Assembly (NCBI GenBank): GCA_004124875.1
Contig: SCKJ01000002.1
Coordinates: 1 to 64,000, forward strand
Source: Fidelibacterota bacterium
GTDB taxonomy: Bacteria > Fidelibacterota > Marinisomatia > SCGC-AAA003-L08 > TS1B11
Length of the DNA: 64,000 bases
Reading direction: 5' to 3'
Position 1 is the stretch's first letter. Every line of letters starts with the position of its first letter. Made by a program: the position numbers and the translations under genes. Shown piece after piece: positions 33,530-42,847 of this stretch. Under the pieces are notes generated by a model. The model was not told where the DNA came from and made no database searches. It saw only the letters and a list, made by a program, of their open reading frames with translations.

Positions 33530-34351
33530 ATGCAAGGGTCACCAGCAACCCGGGATTTCAGGCTCTCCTATTCGCGTTTGCAGTCGTTTAAAAACTGCAA
33601 GGCCCAGTACCGCTTCCACTATCTTGATAAACTCCCCGAGGAAGGCACCTCCATCGAGGCCTATCTTGGCCGCCGTCTGCATGAAGTGCTGGAGTGGCTC
33701 TATGCGCCGGGAGAGGGCAGCCCCAAACCGGCCTTCGACGCCGTCCTGGGCCGGTTTCGCCGGCTCTGGGCCCAGCATTGGGATGATAAAATCATGATCG
33801 CCCGGAGCGGGTGGGTTACGGCCGACTACTATCAACTGGGCCAGCGAGCTTTGGCAGCCTACTATCGCCGGCACGCGCCGTTTGATGAGCCGGTGGAGGC
33901 GGTAGAGCAAAAGATCTCCTTTACCCTGGAGGGGGCGCCGCACCTGGCCGTGGTCGCCATTATTGACCGGCTGGACCGCGAGGCCCCGGGCCATTGGGTC
34001 ATCAACGACTACAAGTCGGGCAAGCGCATGCTGACTGAGGCGAAATCGCGGAACGACATGCAGATGCAAATTTACTTTCTGGCGTTGCACGCCCATCATG
34101 AGGGCATTCGCAGAATCGATGTGATTTGGCACTACCTGCAGCACAACCAGCAGGTGGCGCTGACCGATGTACAGTGGAATCCGGAGCGGTTGACCGGAGC
34201 GCTGATCCGCAAGGGAAACGCCCTCATCGAAGCGGAAAACGACCCCGACGGCCTGGCGCCCACGGAATCGCCGCTCTGCGGTTGGTGTCACTACTGGCAT
34301 GTCTGCCCGGCCAAAGTGGGGCAGACGCATCCCGCCAGAAGGGCCGATTAA
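33530..34351 (+). CDS. PD-(D/E)XK nuclease with a predicted 4Fe-4S cluster (AddB/RecB-nuclease-like)
   Basis: 273 residues in the PDDEXK_1 group. The N-terminal LSYSRLQSFKNCKAQYRFHY with Cys23 is typical, followed by LGRRLHEVLE, AIIDRLDRE and WVINDYKSGK (catalytic Asp and Lys) and the QMQIYFLAL glutamine motif. Cys250, Cys253 and Cys259 (CGWCHYWHVC) would join Cys23 to hold a 4Fe-4S cluster as in AddB and Cas4. No helicase or cas gene is adjacent, so this is a stand-alone nuclease. Start uncertain: ATG 33530 (GGTGG upstream) or GTG 33521. Confidence 0.8.
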   Translation: MQGSPATRDFRLSYSRLQSFKNCKAQYRFHYLDKLPEEGTSIEAYLGRRLHEVLEWLYAPGEGSPKPAFDAVLGRFRRLWAQHWDDKIMIARSGWVTADYYQLGQRALAAYYRRHAPFDEPVEAVEQKISFTLEGAPHLAVVAIIDRLDREAPGHWVINDYKSGKRMLTEAKSRNDMQMQIYFLALHAHHEGIRRIDVIWHYLQHNQQVALTDVQWNPERLTGALIRKGNALIEAENDPDGLAPTESPLCGWCHYWHVCPAKVGQTHPARRAD

Positions 34352-34531
34352 CCGCTGAAATGCCCCACTTGCGTGAAAACGTGGTTGCCGGAACCGCACC
34401 AGATGTTGTACCCGCCAGTTTTTACACCCCACTATACTGAAAATCGCTCCCTTTTTCCTGCCCATGCCGGTAACTTCTGCCGCTTGATCCGGTGCCGTGG
34501 CATCAAACCCCCTGTTTAATTTGAATGGTCG
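34352..34531. other. Short intergenic stretch before mtaB
   Basis: A 180-base gap with no recognisable gene, terminator or convincing promoter. Some of it may be translated if mtaB starts further upstream, but no in-frame ATG with a ribosome binding site is visible. Confidence 0.35.
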
Positions 34532-35899
34532 TTGGAACGCGCAACTTTGAACAGCCATAATTCTCCCCGGTCCGGTCCATTGCCGGTCCTCCAAGATGAG
34601 ATAAAAAGCGTCAGTTTTCAGACGTTGGGCTGCAAGTTGAACCGCTCCGAGACCGACGCCATCGCCGCCGAGTTTGCCGCCCGCGGTTACCGCCTGGTGC
34701 CCTTTAAGGAACCGGCCGACCTGGCGGTGATAAATACCTGCACGGTGACGGGCGAGGCTGACGCCAAAAGCAGACAGGCGATCTCCCGTGCGGCGCGGCT
34801 GTCCGGGGCCAAGTGGGTGGTGGCCATGGGCTGTTACACGCAGATGCACGCCGGCGAAGCTGCCGCCATTGACGGGGTCGATGTGGTGCTGGGCAGTGGC
34901 AACAAGTTTGACGTCCTTTCCCTGGTGGACGAACTTCCGCAGGCCACGGCGGACGGCCCGCTCGTGCTGGTGACCCCCTATGGCGAGCAGCGGCAGTTTG
35001 ACGATACCCCATTCATATCGGCGACTTCAAGAACGCGGGCATTCCTCAAAGTGCAGGATGGCTGTGATTTCGCCTGCAGTTACTGCATCATCCCCTCAGC
35101 GCGGGGCGGCAGCAGAAGCCGCCCGCTGGAGAGTTGCCTGCGTGAGGCGCGGCAACTCGTGGCCAGAGGCTACACCGAAGCAGTCCTCACCGGCGTCAAT
35201 ATAGGCGACTGGCGCGCGGGGGAGTCCCGCTTTGACGACCTGCTCGACGCCATCAGCCGGGTGGAGGGTCTGCGGCGCATCCGGGTCAGCTCGATCGAAC
35301 CGAACCTGGTCACCCGGCGCACATTGGCCTTAATGGCCGAGCGCGACAACATCTGCCCCCATTTGCACATTCCACTGCAGCACAGTTCCGACAAAGTGCT
35401 CAAGGCGATGCGGCGGCGTTACACCTGGGGTGACTACCAGCGCATCGCGCAGCTCGCCCTGGAGACGGTGCCCGACCTGGCCATCGGTGCGGACGTGATC
35501 ACGGGCTTCCCCGGAGAGACGGAGGAAGATTTTGAGCATCTGGCCCGCGCCCTCGGTGACCTGCCCGCCGCCTATTACCACATTTTCCGCTATTCGGAGC
35601 GCGAAGGTACGCTGGCTACGGCGCTGGCAGGCAGGGTGGAGCCGCAGGAACGCAAGCGACGGAGCGACATATTGCGGCAGATTGGGGAGCGCAGGCGCGC
35701 CGAGTACGCCCGCGGTTATCTCCGCCAAACCCGCCCCGTGTTGTTCGAGAGCGAATCCAGTGCAGGGGTCTGGTCGGGTCTAACCGACAACTATCTGCGC
35801 GTTTTGGCGCCCGCCACCGATGATCTGTCGGCCCGCTATATGCCGGTAACCCTGACCCGTTTCTCGGGCGGGATCGTGACCGGAAAACTGGCCGCATGA
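34532..35899 (+). CDS. mtaB: tRNA (N6-threonylcarbamoyladenosine-37) methylthiotransferase MtaB
   Basis: Radical SAM enzyme of about 455 residues that adds a methylthio group to t6A37 of tRNA. The N-terminal UPF0004 cluster cysteines are in TLGCKLNRSE, NTCTVTGEAD and MGCYTQ. The radical SAM triad is CDFACSYC. GCKLNRSE and RGGSRSRP favour the MtaB subgroup over MiaB and RimO. The C-terminal TRAM-like region is short. The start is unclear: TTG 34532 is the longest, and no ATG lies before the first conserved motif. It overlaps the kinase gene by four bases (ATGA). Confidence 0.88.
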   Translation: MERATLNSHNSPRSGPLPVLQDEIKSVSFQTLGCKLNRSETDAIAAEFAARGYRLVPFKEPADLAVINTCTVTGEADAKSRQAISRAARLSGAKWVVAMGCYTQMHAGEAAAIDGVDVVLGSGNKFDVLSLVDELPQATADGPLVLVTPYGEQRQFDDTPFISATSRTRAFLKVQDGCDFACSYCIIPSARGGSRSRPLESCLREARQLVARGYTEAVLTGVNIGDWRAGESRFDDLLDAISRVEGLRRIRVSSIEPNLVTRRTLALMAERDNICPHLHIPLQHSSDKVLKAMRRRYTWGDYQRIAQLALETVPDLAIGADVITGFPGETEEDFEHLARALGDLPAAYYHIFRYSEREGTLATALAGRVEPQERKRRSDILRQIGERRRAEYARGYLRQTRPVLFESESSAGVWSGLTDNYLRVLAPATDDLSARYMPVTLTRFSGGIVTGKLAA

Positions 35900-36528
35900 G
35901 CGTCTTCATCGGCATCGCGGGAAATATCGGCGTCGGCAAGACCACTTTCACGCAGCTGCTGTCTGACCATTTCGGTCTCGATCCCTTTTTCGAGTCGGTC
36001 ATCGACAACCCCTATCTGGAGGAATTTTACGCCGACATGAGCCGCTGGAGTTTTCATCTGCAAATTTATTTTCTGCATCGCCGGTTCAAGACGCACGTGG
36101 CCATGTCGGAGAACGGTCGCGGCACCGTGCAGGACAGGACCATCTATGAGGATGTGGAAATTTTCGCCCGTAACCTGCGGGAAATGGGGCACATGAGCCC
36201 ACGCGATTACGAGAATTACGTCGACCTGTTTGAAATCATGACCTCCTTCCTGCGCAAGCCGGACCTGATCATCTACCTGAAGGCTTCTACCGATACGCTG
36301 CTCACGCGCATCCGGGGCCGCGACAGGGATTTCGAGCGCAGCATCGATCCTGAATATCTCTTCCGCCTGAATGTCGCCTATGACAAATGGATTGAGCGTA
36401 TATCCGCTCGCGAGGAGGTGCTGACGATTGATACCAACCGCCTGAACGTGTTCGACGACGGCGAGCAGGTGGCGATCATTCTCCATACCATCGCGGAGCG
36501 GCTGTCCATCAAGGCGGTCACCGCCTGA
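35896..36528 (+). CDS. Deoxynucleoside kinase (dGK/dAK family)
   Basis: A 210-residue kinase of nucleotide salvage. Walker A is GNIGVGKTT (about residues 9-17). The substrate loop ENPYLEEFY of the family appears as DNPYLEEFYAD, followed by FHLQIYFLHRRF. The catalytic/ERS-type motif is QDRTIYEDVEIFA, and the lid is RIRGRDRDFERSI. These fit deoxyadenosine/deoxyguanosine kinases of Gram-positive and FCB bacteria. The start overlaps mtaB, and purN follows 29 bases later, placing salvage next to de novo purine synthesis. Confidence 0.88.
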   Translation: MSVFIGIAGNIGVGKTTFTQLLSDHFGLDPFFESVIDNPYLEEFYADMSRWSFHLQIYFLHRRFKTHVAMSENGRGTVQDRTIYEDVEIFARNLREMGHMSPRDYENYVDLFEIMTSFLRKPDLIIYLKASTDTLLTRIRGRDRDFERSIDPEYLFRLNVAYDKWIERISAREEVLTIDTNRLNVFDDGEQVAIILHTIAERLSIKAVTA

Positions 36529-36557
36529 CACATGGCTCCCTGCAACCGACCCACGAC

Positions 36558-37208
36558 ATGAAAAACCTGGCTGTTTTCGTTTCGGGAAGAGGCAGCAATT
36601 TCCGCACGATCCATGAGGCCATTGGCGCCGGGGAGATTCCGGCAACCATTGCCCTGGTTGTGACACATGACCTGGCCTGCGAGGCCGCGCACTGGGCCGC
36701 GGACAAGGCTTTGCCGCTGTTCCAATATCCCGGCGGCGCCGATGCGGAAGAGCTGCTCCGTGCCATGACATCCGCGCGCATCGATCTGGCTGTGCTGGCC
36801 GGCTATATCAAGCTGGTGCCGGCACTGGTGGTGTCAGCCTACCGCAGGCGCATCGTGAACATCCATCCTGCGCCGCTGCCCCAATTCGGAGGGCCAGGTT
36901 TCTATGGCAGAAAAGTCCATGACGAGGTGTTGCGCTCCGGCGTAAAAGTGAGCGGCCCGACAGTCCATTTTGTCGATGAGCAGTATGATCACGGCGCGGT
37001 TCTGGCGTCCATCGCAGTGCCGGTCCTGCCGGATGATAATCCCCGCTCGCTGGCCCGGCGGGTGCTGGAGCAGGAGCACATCCTCTATCCCCGCGTGGTG
37101 GCCGCGCTGTGCCATGATCGCGTGGTCTGGGATGCCCAGGGCCATCCGAGACTCTTAGAGTCTACACAAGCAGACAGCGCCAGCGGCAGGGTCGCCCCGG
37201 CCCCATGA
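36558..37208 (+). CDS. purN: Phosphoribosylglycinamide formyltransferase 1
   Basis: A 216-residue folate-dependent transferase, step three of de novo purine synthesis, converting GAR to FGAR with 10-formyl-THF. The N-terminal FVSGRGSNFRTI binds phosphate. The catalytic Asn and His are in VNIHPAPLP, and the catalytic Asp is in DEQYDHGAVL, with HxVDxxxDxG reading HFVDEQYDHG. The LPxFxG loop is LPQFGGPGFYG. It overlaps purH by four bases (ATGA). Confidence 0.92.
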   Translation: MKNLAVFVSGRGSNFRTIHEAIGAGEIPATIALVVTHDLACEAAHWAADKALPLFQYPGGADAEELLRAMTSARIDLAVLAGYIKLVPALVVSAYRRRIVNIHPAPLPQFGGPGFYGRKVHDEVLRSGVKVSGPTVHFVDEQYDHGAVLASIAVPVLPDDNPRSLARRVLEQEHILYPRVVAALCHDRVVWDAQGHPRLLESTQADSASGRVAPAP

Positions 37209-38737
37209 CCGCAGGAAAAAAAAGGGCCTTTATTTCGGTGTGGGACAAGGCCGGGCTGGATGACTTCGGCCGCTTTCTATCGGGCAGGGGCTACGAAATT
37301 GTCTCCACCGGAGGCACGGCGAGGCAACTGGAGGCGGCTGGGATCGAGGTCATTTCCGTAGCGTCGATCACCGGGCAAGGGGCGCTCATGGACGGCCGCC
37401 TGAAGACACTGGATATGCGCGTATTCGGCCCGATCCTTTTCGATCGCGGGAAACCGGGCCACGTCAGCGACTTACGCGAACTCGGGCAGCCGCCCATTGA
37501 TATGGTGGTGGTCAACCTCTACCCGTTTGAGCGCATGCTGGCGGATGGCAAAAGCAGGCACGAAATGATTGAGTACATCGATATCGGCGGACCCAGCCTG
37601 CTGCGTGCCGCGGCGAAAAATCACCGCCATGTGCTGGTGGTGGCCCATCCGGACCAGTATGAGGGTGTCTCGCGACTTATCAGGGAGCATGGCGACGACA
37701 TACCGCTCGATGAGCGCGAAGCACTCGCCGGGGAGGCGTTTGCCCTGACAGCGAAGTACGACAGTCTGATTGCCGGCCACTTCAGGGGCTTTGGCGACAC
37801 CATGCCGGCCACGCTGCATATCGACGCGCAGTTGCAGGAAATGTTGCGCTATGGCGAAAATCCGCACCAGGCTGCCGGATTTTATCTGCCGGCGGGCGCC
37901 TCCGTGCCGTGGAAACAGCTGCATGGCAAGGCGCTCTCCTTCAACAATTATGCTGACATTGACGCGGCCTGGGCTATCGTCTCGGGATTTGATGAGCCGG
38001 CGGTATCCATTGTCAAGCACGCCAACCCCTGCGGGTTTGGTTTGGGTCCGGACCCGCACATGGCCTACCTGCGCGCCCTCTCCACGGATCCTGAGAGCAG
38101 CTTTGGCGGGATTGTCGCCTTTAACCGTCCGCTGGATGCTGAGGCAGCGAAACCGCTGACTGACCGGTTTTTTGAGTGTGTCATCGCCCCGCAGTTCGAG
38201 GCCGGCGCCCTTGAGTTGTTGAGGGGCAAAAAGAATATCCGGCTGCTGGAAGCGGCCAGTGGGCCGACCGGCAATGCCTTTGAGATTCGAGCGGTGGCTG
38301 GCGGCTACCTGGCGCAGGAAGCGGACAGCTGGCAGGGCGAACAGAGCTGGACTGTGGCCACCGAGCGGCAGCCGACGCGGAAGGAAACAGAGGCACTGCG
38401 TCTGTGCTGGAAATTGGTTAGATTCGTGAAGTCAAATGCCATCGTTTTTGGCAACCATGAGCAGCTTTTGGGGGTTGGCGCGGGACAGATGTCGCGCATC
38501 GACGCCGTGCGGCTCGCAGGGATGAAGGCGGCCCAGGCCAAGTTGGACCTGGCGGGAGCGTCCATGGCGTCCGACGCGTTTTTCCCCTTTCCCGATGGTG
38601 TGGAGACAGCCGCAAAATTAGGCGTGACGTCCGTGATTCAACCCGGCGGCAGCATACGGGATGAAGAAGTTATCACATTGGCAAATGAACAGGGGTTAGC
38701 CATGGTGCTGACCCATAACAGACATTTCAGGCATTAG
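37205..38737 (+). CDS. purH: Bifunctional AICAR formyltransferase / IMP cyclohydrolase
   Basis: A 510-residue enzyme of the last two steps to IMP. The IMP cyclohydrolase domain is N-terminal (FISVWDKAGLDDFGRFL, VSTGGTARQL, TLDMRVFGPILF as the KT-like site). The AICAR transformylase domain is C-terminal (LRYGENPHQAAGFY, VKHANPCGFG, SFGGIVAFNRPLD, FFPFPDGVE). Both domains look intact and length is standard. It overlaps purN; mreB starts 13 bases later, so purine synthesis runs into the shape operon. Confidence 0.95.
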   Translation: MTAGKKRAFISVWDKAGLDDFGRFLSGRGYEIVSTGGTARQLEAAGIEVISVASITGQGALMDGRLKTLDMRVFGPILFDRGKPGHVSDLRELGQPPIDMVVVNLYPFERMLADGKSRHEMIEYIDIGGPSLLRAAAKNHRHVLVVAHPDQYEGVSRLIREHGDDIPLDEREALAGEAFALTAKYDSLIAGHFRGFGDTMPATLHIDAQLQEMLRYGENPHQAAGFYLPAGASVPWKQLHGKALSFNNYADIDAAWAIVSGFDEPAVSIVKHANPCGFGLGPDPHMAYLRALSTDPESSFGGIVAFNRPLDAEAAKPLTDRFFECVIAPQFEAGALELLRGKKNIRLLEAASGPTGNAFEIRAVAGGYLAQEADSWQGEQSWTVATERQPTRKETEALRLCWKLVRFVKSNAIVFGNHEQLLGVGAGQMSRIDAVRLAGMKAAQAKLDLAGASMASDAFFPFPDGVETAAKLGVTSVIQPGGSIRDEEVITLANEQGLAMVLTHNRHFRH

Positions 38738-38750
38738 GAATTTATAGCCC

Positions 38751-39785
38751 ATGATAAAAGACGGTCAGCGTAAAAGCAGAGGTTTCTCGCAGATATTTTC
38801 CAAGGATATTGCCATAGACCTGGGTACGGCCAATACGCTTATCTGGGTGAAAGGGCGCGGGATCGTGGTTAACGAGCCGTCCATTGTGGCCAAGACCATC
38901 GATACCAATAAGGTGATTGCCGTCGGCAATGAGGCCAAGGAGATGCTGGGCAAGACCCATCATAATTTGACCACCGTGCGGCCGCTCAGGGATGGCGTGA
39001 TTGCCGATTTTGAGATGGCGGACGGCATGATTCAGGGGTTTATCCGCAAGATGAACCTTTCCCGCATCGCCCGTCCGCGCATGGTCATTTGCATTCCCTC
39101 CGGCATCACCCCCGTGGAGCAACGGGCCGTGCGTGAGTCGGCCGAACGGGCCAACGCCAGGGAAGTTTTCCTCATTGAGGAGCCGGTCGCGGCCGCTATC
39201 GGCATTGGCCTGGACATATCACAACCGGTCGGCAACATGATTGTCGATATCGGCGGCGGCACCACGGAAATTGCTGTTATTGCCTTAAACGGCATTGTTG
39301 CCAAGGAGGCTATCAGAGTGGGGGGGGACGAGCAGGACCGCGCCATTATGAACTGGTTCCATGATGAACACAAGTTGGACATCGGATACGCCACGGCCGA
39401 AAGGATTAAAATAGAGGTTGGCACCGGCTACGGCAGCAAACTGGTGTCGGTGAATGTCAAGGGCCGGGATATGGTATCGGGCATTCCCAAGACCATGGTG
39501 ATCCCGCCTGAGGAGATTCGCAAGGCGTTATGGGAGACACTGCAGCAGATCATCGGCGCCATGAAGCGGGCCTTGGAGCGCACGCCGGCGGAACTCAGCG
39601 CCGATATCCTTGATCGTGGCATCATCCTTACAGGGGGTGGAGCGCTGCTCAAAGGATTTGATGAAATCTTGCGGGAGGAAACCAACCTTCCGGTGCATGT
39701 GGCCGAGGAACCGCTGCTGAGCGTTGTGCGCGGCACGGGCATGGTCCTGGAAGACCTGAAGCATTACGCTTCAATCATGTTCTAA
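38751..39785 (+). CDS. mreB: Rod shape-determining protein MreB
   Basis: A 344-residue bacterial actin that guides lateral wall synthesis under the inner membrane. The phosphate-1 motif is DIAIDLGTANTLIW; CIPSGITPVEQRAVRESAER and MIVDIGGGTTEIAV hold the connect and phosphate-2 motifs; ILTGGGALLKGFDEIL is the adenosine motif. First gene of mreB-mreC-mreD-mrdA-rodA, all spaced tightly. No separate promoter is visible in the 13-base gap after purH, so transcription may come from within or before purH. Confidence 0.96.
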   Translation: MIKDGQRKSRGFSQIFSKDIAIDLGTANTLIWVKGRGIVVNEPSIVAKTIDTNKVIAVGNEAKEMLGKTHHNLTTVRPLRDGVIADFEMADGMIQGFIRKMNLSRIARPRMVICIPSGITPVEQRAVRESAERANAREVFLIEEPVAAAIGIGLDISQPVGNMIVDIGGGTTEIAVIALNGIVAKEAIRVGGDEQDRAIMNWFHDEHKLDIGYATAERIKIEVGTGYGSKLVSVNVKGRDMVSGIPKTMVIPPEEIRKALWETLQQIIGAMKRALERTPAELSADILDRGIILTGGGALLKGFDEILREETNLPVHVAEEPLLSVVRGTGMVLEDLKHYASIMF

Positions 39786-39799
39786 ACAGGCGGCCCAAT

Positions 39800-40597
39800 T
39801 TGCGCAATCTGTTCGAACTGCTCTATCAACTCCGCGAGCTGCTGACGCTGCTGTTGGCCCTGCTGGTGTCACTGACTTTGCTCATTACGAATCAAAGCCG
39901 CCAATCGGTGTTTTTGCAGGAATCCTACGCCGAATTGACCGCCTTGATTCCCAGACCGTCGCTGGGCCTGTCCGACCTGTTCAGTTACCGGGATGAGAAC
40001 GCCGTCTTGAGGGACAGGTTGATGCAATACAGTCTGCTCAACGCTGAGCTGGCTGCCACGGCCCGGGAAAACGAGCAGCTGCGCGCTATGTTGCGGTTCG
40101 CCCGGCGCTCGCCGCACCATCTTCAGGCTGCGGAGGTCATCAGCCGGGGGGCAGCGGCGCTGCTCAGCACAGTCACCATCAATGTCGGGCGTGTCCATGG
40201 CGTGAGGGTAAACGATCCCGTACTGGCCCTCGACGGCCTCATGGGGAAGGTGCTTTCGGTGTCCAACAACGCCGCTGTGGTGCATCTCATAACGGACAAG
40301 AATTTCCGCGTGTCGGTGAAGTTGGGCAACACCGCCATCCGGGGCATACTGCGTCCGGAATCTGACACGAAGGGCGTGATTAACGGCATTGCCCCCAATT
40401 CTCCGGTGGCCATTGGGGACGAAGTGGTGACCTCGGGATTCTCCGACATCTACCCTCGGAATCTCCCGGTCGCAACGGTGAGCGAAGTGGCCTACAAGCC
40501 GGGCGAAAACTTCAGCATGGTGCGCGTGCGGCTGTACGCCCGGCCCTCGGAAGCGGAGCACCTGTTTGTGCTTATGGGTGATGATGGCAATCGCTAA
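39800..40597 (+). CDS. mreC: Rod shape-determining protein MreC
   Basis: A 265-residue bitopic protein linking MreB to the periplasmic wall synthases. One N-terminal membrane helix (LLTLLLALLVSLTLLI), then a coiled coil (about 65-95, YRDENAVLRDRLMQYS) and the beta-rich MreC core (VNVGRVHGVRVNDPVLALDG-like, VTSGFSDIYPRNLPVATVSE). The start is TTG, with AGGCGG six bases upstream. It overlaps the mreD start. Confidence 0.93.
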   Translation: MRNLFELLYQLRELLTLLLALLVSLTLLITNQSRQSVFLQESYAELTALIPRPSLGLSDLFSYRDENAVLRDRLMQYSLLNAELAATARENEQLRAMLRFARRSPHHLQAAEVISRGAAALLSTVTINVGRVHGVRVNDPVLALDGLMGKVLSVSNNAAVVHLITDKNFRVSVKLGNTAIRGILRPESDTKGVINGIAPNSPVAIGDEVVTSGFSDIYPRNLPVATVSEVAYKPGENFSMVRVRLYARPSEAEHLFVLMGDDGNR

Positions 40598-41057
40598 AAA
40601 CCTGTTGGTGACGGCCCTGGCCGTGGCAGCGCAGCTGCTGGTTGCGCCCCTGTTGCAGATTGGGGATATTCGTCCGGATTTCATGCTGATATTGCTGGTT
40701 TACTTCTCCGCGCGATATGGCCGGCTCGCCGGCGTTGTTGTTGGATTCACGGTGGGCCTGTTGCAGGATGTGACCGGTTCCTACTCTGTCCTGGGAGTAA
40801 CGGCCATGAGCAAATCCCTCGTGGGCTACGTCGCGGGTACGCTCAACGGAAACCTGTCGATCTGGACTTCGCGAATAGTCAACATTTATATCTACGGAAG
40901 CCTGGCGTTGCACGCGATTGTCTACCAGCTGGTGATGGTGCTGGGGCTGCGCATCGCGACCTTGGAGCTGCTTAAACGCATCCTGACGGAATTCGGCCTC
41001 GCCGCCCTGATGATCGCCGGACTGCGCTATATGATTCCCCTGGTGCGGAGCAGATGA
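40581..41057 (+). CDS. mreD: Rod shape-determining protein MreD
   Basis: A 158-residue inner-membrane protein with about five hydrophobic segments. IRPDFMLILLVYFSARYGRL and GFTVGLLQDVTGSYSVLGVT are the typical MreD signatures. It starts within the end of mreC (ATG 40581 or 40584) and its stop overlaps mrdA by four bases (ATGA), so the subunits are co-translated. Confidence 0.9.
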   Translation: MMAIAKNLLVTALAVAAQLLVAPLLQIGDIRPDFMLILLVYFSARYGRLAGVVVGFTVGLLQDVTGSYSVLGVTAMSKSLVGYVAGTLNGNLSIWTSRIVNIYIYGSLALHAIVYQLVMVLGLRIATLELLKRILTEFGLAALMIAGLRYMIPLVRSR

Positions 41058-42847
41058 TGAACCAGTCTGGAGCGCCCATGCTGAACTCTCGCCGGAATTT
41101 CATGGCCGCCACGGTGGTTGTGCTGATGGGCATCCTGGGCGTCAGATTCTTCCAGTACCAGATTCTCAACTTCAGCCAATTTCAGGCCTATGCCGAAAGA
41201 AACAGCATCCGTTCGATACGCCTGACGGCCCCACGGGGCATTCTGCTTGATCGCAATGGCCATTACCTGGTGACAAACCGCCCGTATTACAGTCTGGGGG
41301 TCGTCCCGGCTGAAGTGCGTGCGTCGCTGGAGCAACTGTCCGGGATAGGAAAGTATCTCGATATTGCCCCCGATACCATTTCCGCCAGGATAATGCGTAT
41401 CACAGACGTGTACGAGCAGTTTCAGCCCATGGTGCTGTATGAAAGTCTCAACTTCATACAACTGACGCACATTGAGGAGCACCGGATCGAATTCCCCGGT
41501 ATCTTCTTTATGGACCGCACCGTGAGGCACTACCCCAGCCGTGCCCGGGCGACCCATGTCATCGGATATCTGCGGGCCATCTCACCGGATGACATGCGGG
41601 CATTTAAGGACCGTGGATACCGGCCCGGCGATCAGATCGGCGCGGTGGGACTGGAGCGGCAACTGGAACCGGAGCTCCGCGGCACCGAAGGCTACCGTTA
41701 TCATCTTGTCGATAACCTCCTGCGCGATTTAGGCGCCATTCCGGATCGTCCGCCTAAGCAGCCGCTGCCGGGCAGCACCATCAGCCTGTCCCTCGATATT
41801 GACATGCAGGCCCTGGGGGAGCAGCTGCTTGAAGGCAAGCGCGGTACGCTTCTGGCCCTGGACCCTGAGACCGGCGAGTTGCTCGCTTTTGTCTCCGCCC
41901 CGGACTATGTGCTCGAGCCGTTCACCGGCTCAATCCCCGAATCGCTCTGGAACCAGTGGCGCGACAACCCGGATAAGGTCCTGCTGAACCGGCCCATCAA
42001 CGGGTTATACCCACCGGGATCGTCATTCAAATTGCTCACCGCCGCCGTCGCTTTATCCGAGGGCATGGCCGCCACCAGCGATACAGTGACTTGCACCGGC
42101 TTTTACTTCTTCGGCGACCGGAACTTCAGATGCAATGTGCTGGCGGGTCATGGTGTGGTCAATCTTGAGCAGGCCATTGCCCAATCCTGCAATATCTATT
42201 TCTACCAGCTGATTCAAAAAGTCGGATTTGACCCCTGGCAGCGCATCGTGCGCGAATTTGGGTTTGGCCAGCAGACGGGCATCGAATTACCGCTTGAATC
42301 GGGAGGCTTGGTCCCCAGCCGCGCCTACATGGATAAAAAGTATGCCGACGTCGGCTGGACGGTGGGCCACATGTTGAATCTGGTGCTGGGACAAGGAGAC
42401 ATTCTGGTGACCCCACTGCAGATTGCCCGCATGACGGCCGCCATATCCAACCGGGGGAAGTTGGTGCGCCCGACATTGATTCACGATGCGCGGAACCGCT
42501 TTGCAGAGGCGCCGCAAGTTGATCTGCCAGATGAGGTCTGGGACCACCTGCAGCAGGCGATGTACCAGGTCGTTAATGGCTTTAAAGGCACCGGCTTCCG
42601 CGCCCGGATACCGGGAGAGCGCATTTACGGCAAGACCGGCACCGCCGAAAATCCGCACGGACCGGGACACTCATGGTTCACCGGTTACGCTGTGGGATCT
42701 GAAGGCGACCGACTCGTTGTTGCCGTCCTGGTTGAGGGGGGCGGCTTGGGCTCGCGGATTGCCGCGCCCATGGCGAAGCAAATTTTCGAGTACTACCTGA
42801 AGAGCTATCTGCCAAGCCGGAGGAACGATTTTGCGCAAGTTCCTTAA
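41054..42847 (+). CDS. mrdA: Penicillin-binding protein 2 (peptidoglycan D,D-transpeptidase)
   Basis: A 597-residue class B PBP that cross-links lateral wall peptidoglycan. One N-terminal membrane helix (ATVVVLMGILGVRFF), a pedestal domain with GVGLERQLEPEL-like text (AVGLERQLEPELRGTEGYRY), then the transpeptidase. Active site: Ser323 in PPGSSFK (SxxK), SCN in AQSCNIYF (SxN), and Lys527-Thr-Gly (KTG). Partner of RodA, whose gene follows with a 17-base overlap. Confidence 0.94.
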   Translation: MMNQSGAPMLNSRRNFMAATVVVLMGILGVRFFQYQILNFSQFQAYAERNSIRSIRLTAPRGILLDRNGHYLVTNRPYYSLGVVPAEVRASLEQLSGIGKYLDIAPDTISARIMRITDVYEQFQPMVLYESLNFIQLTHIEEHRIEFPGIFFMDRTVRHYPSRARATHVIGYLRAISPDDMRAFKDRGYRPGDQIGAVGLERQLEPELRGTEGYRYHLVDNLLRDLGAIPDRPPKQPLPGSTISLSLDIDMQALGEQLLEGKRGTLLALDPETGELLAFVSAPDYVLEPFTGSIPESLWNQWRDNPDKVLLNRPINGLYPPGSSFKLLTAAVALSEGMAATSDTVTCTGFYFFGDRNFRCNVLAGHGVVNLEQAIAQSCNIYFYQLIQKVGFDPWQRIVREFGFGQQTGIELPLESGGLVPSRAYMDKKYADVGWTVGHMLNLVLGQGDILVTPLQIARMTAAISNRGKLVRPTLIHDARNRFAEAPQVDLPDEVWDHLQQAMYQVVNGFKGTGFRARIPGERIYGKTGTAENPHGPGHSWFTGYAVGSEGDRLVVAVLVEGGGLGSRIAAPMAKQIFEYYLKSYLPSRRNDFAQVP

